From Rhynchosporium graminicola (taxonomy: Eukaryota > Ascomycota > Leotiomycetes > Helotiales > Ploettnerulaceae), in the NCBI GenBank assembly GCA_900074885.1, contig FJUW01000044.1:236321-300320 (forward strand): DNA of 64,000 nt, in the 5' to 3' direction. Positions 22,860 to 33,790 of the stretch are shown piece after piece (within the stretch, counting starts at the first letter, position 1; each line of letters opens with the position of its first letter). A program made the position numbers and the translations under genes. The notes beneath the pieces were generated by a model. The model saw only the letters and a list, made by a program, of their open reading frames with translations. It was not told the origin of the DNA and searched no databases.

Positions 22860-25800
22860 TCACTGCCAGCCACCATCCAATGCAGCTCCATTGAAGCCAA
22901 ATAGCGCATCGTCATACGATCCCTCGATGGGAAAGTTCGGCATCATGTTCCAGCCCTCATCCTGAAAACGAGGATCGTGAAATGCTGCATCTGGTCTTTG
23001 AGGCTGTCGCGGATAGAAGTCTTCAGGGGACGGATTTTGAGCATTGATAAAACTATTAATTATGGCATCCATATCAAGATCGACAATGTGGTCATGGTCT
23101 TGAAATCCACCGGGAGCTGGAAAGACAGCTCCACCGGCCTCGAGATTGTCCATTTTAGGCGTCGCAATTGATGCAGGCACTGTCCCAGGACCGTTATCTG
23201 ATGAGTCCGTCGTGGATGGGTGTGCACTTGGTGTCAGCTCTTCACTTGCATCGAGTTCGATGTGCATTTTCTTCATCAGGCTCACAATGACGGACTGAGC
23301 TCGTCGTGCTGCCCAATTAGTTTCCTGATTCTTAACGAATACCGATAGGCATGTTCGCAAGTAGGCATATGAATCAGATCCAGGGCCTAATTGAGCGGCT
23401 ATTCGTACATGTATAGTGGCCGACACGTATGTCGCATACGCAATAAGATATGGTGCATGCCGTATCGAAAACGTTCTCTCATAGATTCGTAATAGCTGTA
23501 CGATGCGAGTCGCAGCTTGAGCGCAAATAACGAAGGAGTTCGTTGGAATTGACCTTGAAGTCGAGTGGAGATGGCCTTCTGATACGAAGGGACGATGGAG
23601 AAGAACTAATAAAACATTGAACATTGAACTGTGATCATTAGCATTTATACGCAAAGATGCATCGAAGGCTTTGCACATTCGTCTCCAGCAAAGCGAACTC
23701 GCCACTTAACATGTCACTTCGCAAAGACATCAAGTATTTGTATGACTTTGAAGCATTACCTTGGCAACATCCTGGATTATTTTCACGACTTTGATATCGA
23801 ATATGGGACAATTCGCGAGGTAATACTCCAAAGCCACACAAAAATTTCAGAACTTTGCGTGGTAGGAGAATCTCACTTCGCTGGTTTTGAAACTGTGCAG
23901 CCTCGTTTAGGATGAGTAGACATGACTTACTGCAATGAGAGCACATGAGGTGGTGGAACGGCTTGCTCTGAAATCGAGGGATCGAATGCGAGGTGCTCAG
24001 GCAAAGCAGTCTTCCATCTTTGTAGTTCCTGGTGCATCCTTTCCAAATCCCCGGCGAGCAGTTCCGGCGCCATCTTTGTGCTCTTTACCCCATACACAAT
24101 ATTCAGGATAGAATTCATTATCACACTCAGTTTGCAGAGCTCGGTGAAGGTTGAAACGCTGTACGCAGGCGAACCCTGGTACTTCTGGTTTTCGGGGTAC
24201 GCAAAGGGTTGCCAGTGCTCGAGTTCTTCGTATTGATCTTGGAATAGAATAGGTGTCCTGACATCGACTTCTTGAATGCTGACAGGGCGTCCTTGATACA
24301 GTGATTGGATTTTGTCGACGACTAAATTGCATTAGTCAGGCTCAAGTGGCTTAACGAGAGGGAAGTTTGTACCAAAAGCACCCCAAAACACTCTCCTCCG
24401 TATCTCCATGTCCTCTTCCGTAAACTTGGGACCATGATTATCGAGATGTGTTCCGAGATCGATTAGCATACGGAAGGCTATTCCGGCATAAATCCAAGCA
24501 GCACTTCTTTCGTCACCAAGAGCAAACAGAGAATTCGTCATTACCAGCATCGCTTGAATAGTCGTGATATCGCTCTTATCCAAGGCAACACCCAGCAACT
24601 CTCGGACTCTTTGCCTGAACTGCGCATGCAGGTTCTTAACCTCCTCTCGTGGTGAGAACTTGCAGGATCCAAAATATATGGCATTTAGCAACAGTTTCGA
24701 GAAGTATGTTCCACCACCGGCCATATCCCTCATGAAGGCGGGTCGATACGTGATGAGGTGTGAGTGGTGTTGCCGATTCCAATGAAGGGTCAGAAGGTGC
24801 ATACCGAGTTCTGGATCAACTCCATCGAAATCCAGCTTTGCCGACCTGTAATTAAGAGTTTCGAGCTGACGTTGATGTGCGGCTTCTCCCATCAGTTGTC
24901 GTCTTGTCATCTCAGAAGCTTGTCCTAGTTTCGGACCTCTGCGATCGGCAAGATCATCATCGTATAAGGCACTCGTGCGTCCATAATAACTCGAGTGACC
25001 ACTGGGCGCCTCTAGCCGTGTCATGGCTGATGTTGAAGATGCTAATGCAGGTCTTCGTTTTGCTGCAGGAGATACTGCCTTGACTGCATCAGCATGATTT
25101 GCGAGGCCACGCTATCTCATCTCTGGTAGGTTCGGAATGCCTGTGAACTCGACTATGTATCTATCAAAGTCACGAAACTATTCCGAGACCTTAACAGGAT
25201 GTTGAATCGAAGCCAAGAGAGAATTTCACGACCTCAACAAGGCAAGAAACCTCTCTAAGATGCGAACTCACTTTGGTAGTTCCAACACTAGCTTTGGGTT
25301 CTCGACCCTGTTCACCGGACACAAATTGGGCCAAGCTCGGTGATCGACCATCATTTGATTGAGAGCCAACACGCTCTCTATCCCCGTCTCGACTTGTACC
25401 TGGTTGCGAGATTGGCGAAGTGTCCAGGCGGGCTTGAAGTTGGCGATTTTCTTCCTCGAGTTGAGCAAGGCGCTCCCGAGATGTCCTACTCCAACATTCA
25501 ATACCATTGCCATGGGTAGAACATCTAAAGTCATGAGTTGGCAACACAACTTCACTTGAAGCAATGTCACGAAGGCATTTGACGACTTCGGCTGAAAAGG
25601 CAATTCAAAGTCGTCAAAGTGACTTGAGACTTTACCAAGACACCGAACACGAACTGGGTCGGGCTCACTTCCTTACCTCGTTTTCTTAGGTAGTTCAGTA
25701 TAATTGCACTCTTTCCCATAAAGTCTAGAAGCATCAAATGTCAGTCAAGGAGCCCTGGTGTCCATGGTAAGATTCCGAGAGAATTCATCTCCGCCAAGCG

Positions 25801-26167
25801 TATATTCAATGAGCCATCAAATCTATGCGACTTTGAAGTGTTTCTATGGATCTAGATTCGTGACCCGACTCCCAAGTCACAAACATGCCACAAGACATCT
25901 CGCACGGGAACAGCCAATCAAAGTCATGTAAATATGAGCTCTTAGTAGCTAGGCCGTGATGGAAGACTCAAGCACACGTACTTGCAGTTCGTACAACGTG
26001 GTTGTTCATTGTCACATTTCATCTAACGAGGTCAGCGAGGGGCTCGAATCATTGTACGAATCCATTGCACTGTGCAAGCGGGGCGAACTGACCTTTCTCT
26101 TACGACAAAACTCACATGCCTTCGCGGCCCTTCTCTTCCCAGGGTTCTCTACAGGATTGTCCGCCAT
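22860..26167 (-). CDS. Zn2Cys6 transcription factor with fungal middle-homology domain
   Basis: Seven exons assembled on minus: 26093-26167, 25982-26022, 25677-25724, 25272-25485, 24373-25111, 23931-24321, 22860-23628; about 758 residues with phases consistent throughout. The first three exons jointly build one perfect binuclear cluster: C18-x2-C21-x6-C28-x6-C35-x2-C38-x6-C45. A short coiled coil follows (ERLAQLEEENRQLQ). The fungal regulator domain holds ELGMHLLTLHWNRQHHSHL, the RRRVFWGAF-VVDKIQSLYQGRP junction and LLVLLHRPF. The C terminus is acidic and Pro/Asn-rich, likely activating. Donor GTACAA at 24372 is weak but the joined motif is typical. Exon 4's acceptor (25486) has an alternative about 40 nt upstream, and an in-frame ATG at 26314 is an alternative start. 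Probable regulator of the adjacent genes (inference). Confidence 0.88.
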
Positions 26168-26719
26168 AGTAGTCGTATCCGCGGCACCGTCTGAAGTTGA
26201 TGTTTTGATGGAATGAATGCATCCGTGGAAAGTGGAGAGAAGTCTCTTTCGGAAAAGATTGGAGACTACGGGTATCTCCGTGACCCCTTGGCATTTGCTT
26301 TTGCCACCGCCCACCGAAGCTTTATACGATTGCCCATCTCGCGGACTTCGTCCCGTGTCCCCTGCATCAGACTTTCATTATTCTTTCGGGTCACTTGGCA
26401 ATTGTCGATATTCTATTTGTGAATTGCAAGGCAAGAAGTTAAGCTGCAACGAAGAGCTCGAGCCATTGTGAAATCGTCGTGTATTATTATGCAGTTATGC
26501 TTTTGTGCTCGATGCAACGAGGAAAAGTAGTATCGGAGAACCCCTGCGAGTCTCCGGGAGCCCGCGGGATGTTCTGTTCCTTCACATGACCGCACATGAC
26601 CTAGGTCAGATAATGCTACATTGAGCTGCAGATGTAAATAAACACAACATTTCTATTTGTTTTGATATCCAAAGAAGAAAGCCTCTGATCATATTGTGTA
26701 TTTGCTTGATAACAGAACC
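26168..26719. promoter_or_regulatory. Divergent promoter between the regulator and the tricarboxylate carrier
   Basis: Only about 550 bp separate the start codons of the minus-strand regulator and the plus-strand carrier, so they must share control DNA. It contains the inverted CGG repeat described separately. Confidence 0.6.
26534..26556. promoter_or_regulatory. Candidate zinc-cluster operator: CGGAGA-N11-TCTCCG
   Basis: CGGAGA (26534-26539) and TCTCCG (26551-26556) form a perfect six-base inverted repeat with an 11-bp spacer. This is an inward-facing CGG/CCG pair of the type bound by Zn2Cys6 homodimers. It is followed at once by the palindrome CCCGCGGG (26561-26568). It lies about 165 bp upstream of the carrier ATG and about 370 bp from the regulator ATG. 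Confidence 0.5.
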
Positions 26720-27877
26720 ATGGCTCAACCAATTCATCACCCGCTGCCTTCGGCTACCAACATGGTCAAAGTCAATAAGTCTCAACAAGTATGTACACTG
26801 AGTCCGGGAATTAAATTCGCGATACATCTATCGCTTGTCCAACCATGTCACTAAGAGAATTCAGCCCACACATAGCGTCTCCCCAATATTATCTTTATTT
26901 GCAGGTGGTGTCGCTGGAGGAGTTGAAGCAACTATCACAGTACGTGCCCCTTTGGCCCTAGTGAGAAACGTCTCTAAATGAGTCCTTAGTACCCTACAGA
27001 ATTTTTGAAAACCAGATCGCAATTGAAATCTAGTGCAGGACCGCAAGGTATCCTAGAAACTTTACGGACAATTGTGAAAACGGAAGGAATTTCAGGATTG
27101 TACACTGGCTGCTCGACGCTGGCGATCGTAGGTAGATACTTATGACTTTGAGTGTCATGTGACTGTTGGAAGGCATTTGTTAAAATGTGACTAGGGGACA
27201 GCAATGAAAGCTGGTGTTAGGTTTCTGACTTTCGACACAATCAAGGGCAAGCTTATGGACAGTAATGGGAAGCTCTCAGGAGCAAATGGAGTTATCGCTG
27301 GAATGTCCGCTGGTGCGGTAGAGAGTATTGCGGTTGTAACACCAACAGAAAGATTAAAAACTGCGTTGTGAGTCTCATCGAATCCGTTTTACAGATCCTC
27401 ACTGACGGTGTCCCAAGAATTGATGACGCCAAGAATGCAAAACGATTCAGAAATAGTCGTCACGCAATAAGTCTCCTGGTTCAAGAGCAGGGCTTCCGAG
27501 GCTTGTACAAAGGCCTTGCATCAACAACCATGAAGCAATCCGCCACTTCCGGAGTCAGAATGGGCTCTTACAATTTCCTCAAAGAACTCTCGAAAACACG
27601 GCAGATCCCACAAAACACCGCAACGACTTTCGGCATGGGTGCCTGTGCAGGCATCATTACTGTTTACGCGTCTCAACCTTTTGATACCGTGAAGACGAGA
27701 ACGCAGAGTGCGAGCGGAGAGAGTACTTTGGCCGCAGCGAGAGGGGTTCTGACTGAAGCTGGTGTTTTGGGATTCTGGAAAGGAAGCACGATGAGATTGT
27801 CGAGATTGATTTTTAGTGGTGGAATTGTCTTTAGCGTGTATGAGCAGATTGTTGCGTTGGCGGGTTCGAGAAAGTAG
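26720..27877 (+). CDS. Mitochondrial tricarboxylate/citrate carrier (SLC25 family)
   Basis: Five exons, 26720-26788, 26865-26939, 26990-27127, 27195-27367 and 27418-27877, give 304 residues, the normal size for this family. All three carrier repeats show their signature: YPTEFLKTRSQ, TPTERLKTAL and QPFDTVKTRTQ. CTP-type features are visible: FAGGVAGGVEATIT in helix 1, GTAMKAGVRFLTFDTIKGK, MSAGAVESIAVVTP and LIDDAKNAKRFRN, then GFRGLYKGL and RMGSYNFLKE. It should exchange citrate or a related tricarboxylate across the inner mitochondrial membrane. The GTAGGT donor at 27128 was chosen over one four bases later because only it keeps frame. It is divergent from the Zn2Cys6 gene. A carrier of this class supplies cis-aconitate in known fungal itaconate clusters (family knowledge). 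Confidence 0.92.
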
Positions 27878-29439
27878 ATTGCTTTATAGAGATTCCCAAT
27901 TGTGTTAGATCGTTGAATTGGATTTGCAGAACTTAGCTACAGCTCACGATATAGATCATGTCACGCACGCGCTTGTTTGTTTCTCGGCTCACATTACTGA
28001 AAGGATGCAGTGGCACTCAATCCAAGGTGATAGAAAAATTCAGTGACTTAGGATGCTTCAGCTTAAATCGCAGAGAAAGCTCAGGAATCTACAACCGAAG
28101 ATTTGATGACATCTGAAATTTCATACATTCTTGAATCCCTTTTTATAACGCTTGCAGAATTTTATTCAAAACTCCAGGCAATGAAGCATCTACTATTAAG
28201 GAACGTGACCATGTAATTACGTCTCCTCTGCCAACCGTGGACTTTAATCATATCATAACAGTAAGATCACATCGATTCACACTCTCAGAGGATGTGCGGA
28301 GGGAGGTACTCGGATTCAGCCTCTGAGTGAGTGAATGAATAAAATTGAAATTTGCTGCTCGAAGCGGCGGCATACGTCACATCACGTGCATACTATTTCA
28401 CTGCAGATCTTATTGACAGACTATGAGATCCAGGTGAAAGTATGAAAGTAGGCAACGCGTTCTGATACACTTCAGATAGAAGAGAGCTCTTCAGATGCTG
28501 CTATGATGTCGGAGCTGAGAAGATTGAATGTGTAGAAGAAGCTAGATCCAAGATGAAAAGAGATATTCTTGATTTTCTACTCAAGATAAATGAACGAATG
28601 AGGATCAACGACCAGGAACTGCGAAAACAGATGAAGGCAGATGGTAGTAGTAACTGATGAGAGTGATCGGGACTTTGGCTTGAAGATATTTGATGAATGA
28701 GTTCAGAAGTTGTATTTGATACTGGCATTGTCCTAGCTTGATCATCGACGGAAAAGAGAGAGAAGAAACGAGGGGAAGAAATTGCTTGAATCAGCCATAT
28801 GTAAAATAATTGAAATACATGGATGCTGTATCCGGTAAACACCTGGAAAAAAAAGCATAGTCGAGAGGCTTGATTGCAACTTGGCAAATGCGAATGAAGA
28901 AACTGATGCAAAAGAATAGAGCTCTGACTGTGGTACCCACTCGATAAAATCCTCTGCGAGGTCTATTTGTTTCTCTGACATGTTAGACCCTATTGAGCAT
29001 AGTCATTACTTTTCAAGACCAAATAGCATACAGAAAGGTTAGAAAAGGCTTCAGAAATGTCAGAAATGAAGGACGAGGCATAGATATACCTGAATAGTGA
29101 ATAATGTGCTGTTGGAAACAACGTGCACACCACAATTGTGCAGAGCGAAGAAGGGACATCCTGTGTGTCTTTCAGTGATATTTTGACGACATTATACAGC
29201 CAGAGATCCAATCGGAGTCATCGTACCAATTCCACGCCAGAGAAAATCGCAGGAGACTAGTTCCTGAGGTATAAATTCACATTTCATCAATAGGCTTTCA
29301 ATTATGTTGAATTAGAAGAATTTATTATATAGTGACTGCTCTGGCTATGTATGTATCCTGCCAAAAAGAACCTGCCCAAGAATCATCAAGATCCTGACAC
29401 CTGCAAAAAACACCTCCAGCCAATGCCAAATCAGAGAAA
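27878..29439. other. Intergenic, one possible short coding fragment
   Basis: Mostly featureless. On plus, 28464-28660 is open without an early ATG. It encodes a charged, amphipathic segment (EARSKMKRDILDFLLKINER) that ends in a stop. It could be a terminal exon or relic, but I found no convincing upstream exon. Minus-strand frames at 28742-29211 are interrupted and not recognisable. Confidence 0.35.
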
Positions 29440-30031
29440 CTAGTGAAAGCGGTCATAAATCGCCGTAAATCTCTCAATCAATCCTTCCTTCAGATCCGCA
29501 GGAAAATCCCATTTGATGTCATCCCTGCGGAAACAAGCTTCTATAAACAGATCTCTGCGACTCTTTGCTTCTTCATCGGGGAATTTTATCGTAGACCGAA
29601 CGAATTCGACTGAATTGGATCTTGATCTCTTTCTCTTTCGGCCGTTTTCGGGGGTTTGGGGGTTTTCAATCTTCTTTTGGGCGAAGGGGGGTGGAGATGG
29701 GGTTTGGAGGTCGACAACTTCTTGCTTCGCGGCTTGGCGATTCGTGTCCGAGGAAGGAAGGGGTCTTGCTTGGATTTTTGGCGTGAGAAAAAGACAAGGA
29801 CTGCTCGCTCTGGAAGTCTAAAATACCAAATTAGCTTCTCCAAAGGACCAAAGATTTTTGGACAATTCTGTGTACCTTATCTTCAGTTCTTCCATCGTCT
29901 ACAAATACAGTTTCCTCTTTTCTGCCAGGTTGATTCTCCAGGGGAGACGGTGAGGAGGAGGGGCTTCTCAGGGTGTGCTCCCACAGAGCCGACTTCTTGG
30001 CATTTGATGCTGAAGATCTGCTAAGATCCAT
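29440..30031 (-). CDS. Small hypothetical basic protein
   Basis: Two exons, 29876-30031 and 29440-29817, separated by a 58-nt intron (GTACAC...TTTTAG), give 177 residues. The second exon stays open for 125 codons in the joined frame. The N terminus is Ser-rich (SPSSSPSP). A bipartite-like basic stretch NGRKRKRSRSNS suggests nuclear location. The C terminus has a more folded look (EEAKSRRDLFIEACFRRDD to ERFTAIYDRFH). I do not recognise the family. The regular composition, typical intron and in-phase join support a real gene, but coding status is inferred. Confidence 0.6.
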
Positions 30032-31044
30032 TGTTTGGGAAATCTTTGGATGTTAGATGTGACGGAGGTAAAAGGGGGGTGAAAGGAGTATCTTACCGCT
30101 GTGGTCTCACGGAGAAATTCCTTGTGGTTGTGGGAAGAATGAGACGAAGCCTGGAGGTAGTTTTACAGAGGTGGCTAATAAACAAAAGAGTGGCCACACC
30201 CCTGCTCTTCAAGTTAGCCCCTTAAGGAATCGAAAGCTGAGAATCAGAGCTTCTGAGCGCATTCAATTGTTTTCAAGCTGAAAAGCACAAAGTGACCCTC
30301 TGAACGATAATTTAAGTTGAGAAGAACAAAGGAAATTGAGGCTCCGAGAGGCAGACTACGAAACTTTTGAAAAGCAATGTTCTGCCGTTGCAGGGCTCAA
30401 AGAAACCCTCTCTCACCTCGCACGATTTGAGGATGTCAGATTATTAAACCCTTTGTTTCTATCAAGGGGCTACAATATCATCTGCAGTGCTGAAATGTCA
30501 ATGGGATGTTTGGCTGTGGCCACTTAGTATCGCTCGAAGAGGAAATTTACTCGAGAAAGACAGGGGTTCGAATTTCCCGAATAAAACAAACCTTGCCGAC
30601 AATATACAACTACTTAGTTTTTATGACTTCAAACGACTATAAGCATTCCTACCCAAGTCATACTAAAAGCAGTTGGATAAATTATAGTGCTCTTCCAATT
30701 TGGGGTGCTAAAGTGAACTTCACACTACAGAATTATCAAGACGCAGCTATACACTTCTTAAAGTTCTCAAAACGCTTCAGAAGACTTCGTACTACTATTA
30801 CAAAATCAGAGTAGAATCATTCAATACAATGAATAATATTTCATGTGGAATATTGTGCCCAATCGTACCGAGTTCCTACCTGGGGGCTGCGCAGGAGGTC
30901 GTCAAGAGACCACATTTAGCAGCCAAAACTCTCCCCTTTCCTTCCCTCTGAAAATTTTCTCCACAGCAACGACACCAGAAGATCGCAATCTTTCTCCCTG
31001 CCTGGCTCTCTATTAATTTCTTCAATCTACCACCCACAATCACT
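30032..31044. other. Intergenic region
   Basis: No gene is supported. A tRNA B-box-like word (GGTTCGAAT) occurs near 30572, but no tRNA fold can be drawn around it. Just before the plus-strand gene at 31045 there is a pyrimidine-rich stretch (about 30920-31030) typical of a fungal 5' flank. Confidence 0.4.
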
Positions 31045-31942
31045 ATGGACTCCCTTGCAAACTCCAACGGAGCTGGAAATGGGCCAAATGGCACAACTCC
31101 TCTTACAAATGGAGTTTCCGTCCCTGTCGCAGCCAACAATGGCACAATCTTCTACGCTGGCGAGGACGACGAAGATGACGGAGGCAATTTCATCCCAACA
31201 GAGTCTCAGAGAAGAGACTACGCAGCGAACGGCTACATGGATGATTCTGGTTCCGAAGAAGGAGGAGCCAGCATTGAGGTACCTAAAATAAGACTCTCCT
31301 CTCCCACGAAACTAGAAGTCTAATCATCGTTGCAGGATATACCATACTTTTCCATTGGCTCTGGAGCTAATCAGGCTACCCTGAACAATGGAGACTACGC
31401 TGTTGGAGGACCGGTAAGTTTATAATATTCCCTCTTTCGTGAATTATTCCTATGTTCCAGAGCTGTGAAATCTAATTTGTGATGACAAGTCTGCTACCCA
31501 GAATCCCTCTGGATCACTGGGAGCTTCGTTGACCAATGGAAATGGTGCTAATGGAGTTGTTGGAGCTGTTAGAGGTCTTATAAGTCTGCAATTCTATCTC
31601 AATGGCAAGATCTACGCTCTAAATCTAAATATTGATTGACAAGTCTACCCAGAATCAAGCCCCCGGATCGATGGGCGGTATATTGACCAATGGAGTCAGT
31701 GTCAACGGCCCTGTAAGTCAAAATGCCCCTCCAGATTTTTTTTTCTTTCGCTGCGCAGCTTACAAGCTCCATGAGCATTCAAGCTAACATGCCTTTGTCA
31801 TCAGTCAGCTCAACCTGCAGCCACTACCTCTGCCAGCATAGCGGCAGCTCAGCGCCGAATATTCGAAAATATGCTGAGATATGAAGGGTTTTCAGCAGAT
31901 GATATTCACTCTATCCTGGATCTTTATGATCAATTACGCTGA
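31045..31942 (+). CDS. Hypothetical protein encoded by modular, repeated exons
   Basis: Five exons, 31045-31278, 31336-31413, 31490-31567, 31644-31712 and 31805-31942, all joined in phase 0, give 198 residues. The first 150 residues are rich in Gly, Asn, Thr and Ser with an acidic patch (GEDDEDDGG). LTNG-containing units recur: TTPLTNGVSV in exon 1, SLTNGNGANG in exon 3 and ILTNGVSVNG in exon 4. Exons 3 and 4 are clearly duplicates, and the end of each preceding intron (TGACAAG) is duplicated too. The last exon encodes a predicted helical end (RRIFENMLRYEGFSADDIHSI). The exon 3 donor (GTTAGA) is poor and placed by analogy. Function unknown; likely disordered with a small C-terminal domain. 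Confidence 0.65.
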
Positions 31943-32082
31943 TCTAAGATAGATAAGGGGATCTGGAAGGATAGATAGAGGACATGATAGCTCCTAGGCC
32001 TTTTAGAGAATGAATTATCTTGCATTATCAGCCATATTATGCTGCACGTCTATTGATCTTTTGACTTTACATATGGGCGAGC

Positions 32083-33790
32083 GAATTTAGACCGCCCCTC
32101 AGCTGACCATTCGTCCATAAGATTACAGGAACTTCGCAGAACCGCACCAAAGCTGCATAAAATGCAGCCAAAAAACCAGCTCTACGAGACTATTACTCCG
32201 AAGGAGATTAACGCTGCTGACAAGAAGCCTTCCTATGTCTTCGCTCCACTTCTCAGCGACTGCCAGCCATTGCAGCGCATATCCGAACCATCAATTCTCG
32301 AAATGCCAGTATAAAAGCAGTACCAAAACCTCAATCCGGCAAGCCCAGACACCTATCAGCGTGCCTATAATCGAGATATTCCTGGCAGCGGTCGCTTTAA
32401 TGTAAGTCAATCACCACTACTACTATAGCTAAGCCAATTATTTTAACCTTTTCAAAAGCAGGATTGCCACTTTTCGTTGGCTTCACGCCTCCATTATACC
32501 ATATAAGAGAAAGCTGTTTAAGCACAGTATACCATTATCACAGTCCCGGCAAGCAGTGATTGCGGCAGCAAAAAGTGCTTCTCCTACCCAGCAAGCTCCT
32601 CTACCACTTTCGAAATTAATCTCATCCTGTATACAACCATTGCATCCGATAATTCTGTTAGGGACAAGAGAAAAAAGGGCAGCAATGAGGGCTCCGTGTT
32701 CTGCTTCATGCCACAGGAGACTGACGATGGGCATCCTCGAATAGAATAAGGAGTAGGCCGAGGAAGCCGAGAAGCGGTGCTGTTCTACATAAACGGCAGC
32801 TGCTATCTGTGGTAGCGATTTCTGGGACCACCAGATCTCCCAGACTATTCATGAGGTATCGTCCCAGCTGAAATTATGGGATAAATACCATGTCTCGACC
32901 ACTAGAGGATCTATCATGCGTAAGCGGTATCCTCACACGCATGGCAGCTGCCTGCAATGACAACAAGATACCATGGACTTTGTCGTGGAAATGAGCCCGA
33001 AGCCAACTGAGGGAGGCTGTTCAAGAGGGACAAAATAAGACCACCACCGATTTCGATCAGATCGTGGTCGAAGCTACGGGTACTGCTACACCTGATCATG
33101 AATATCAGCGCCGTATATATCTCTCTATGTGGCGCTACGCTCTCGCACAGTTGCTTTTCCATGAAGAAGCTGGACCACTTGGCGCCGCAGAGATCGCAGC
33201 TGAAGGTGTGTCAATCAAGCCTCCGACCTACTCCAATTCGAGAAGGCCGGAGGCTCTGAACATCCACCGGTAGCCACCCATCTATCGTAGAGATAGATCT
33301 CCTAGGGCTCTGCTTGCCAAAATGAGCTGGCATATTCAAGACAAGAGGAAACAGCCAAGACTCAAAAGTCTTCCTATTGAGCTCAGATTGCGCTCCGAAG
33401 CTGTTCAAGAGACATATAAAATGATAAGATTACCCTAGTGAAGGAGATCGTGACCGCCGCACTGAGGTTGCTGAGTCTGCCCATCAAATCTGACATGTTT
33501 TCTCTCCCTATAGGTGTGGTGTTATCCACAAATTCCCGACAGCGTTCCTATCAAGGAGCCGGACTATTCTGTCGTTCCTACGGAGCAGTCCGCCACCAAC
33601 GGCCTTTCTCTCGCAACCTCCGAATGCCACATCCACATCTCGAAGTTTCTTGCCCGATCAATATTTGACGCTCGCTCCCAATTTTATCACTCCCCAAGCT
33701 TTCTCTCCAGAATCCCTATCTATCCTGTCTCAACCCCACCACTTTAGGTACCCCTGGCTCTGTTACTTCTACGAATATCGCTGGTATCTG
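32083..33790 (+). pseudogene. Degraded protein-coding region
   Basis: Plus-strand pieces read as ordinary protein but are broken by stops and frame changes. Examples: 32162-32314 (MQPKNQLYETITPKEINAA...), a piece near 32817-32940 (DFWDHQISQTIHEVSSQL, then KRYPHTHG), 33064-33273, and two overlapping open frames at 33438-33747. No single frame can be joined with credible introns. Base composition is normal, so it was not destroyed by RIP. Alternatively it could be a gene with many short exons that I failed to model. Family not recognised. Confidence 0.4.

Noticed and set aside
17690..27877. Full itaconate biosynthesis cluster
   Set aside because: No trans- or cis-aconitate decarboxylase is visible in the window, so only the partial resemblance is claimed.
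30520..30590. tRNA-like B box (GGTTCGAAT) with a CTCGA...TCGAG hairpin upstream
   Set aside because: The T stem does not pair properly, the hairpin loop is 13 nt and no acceptor stem can be formed.
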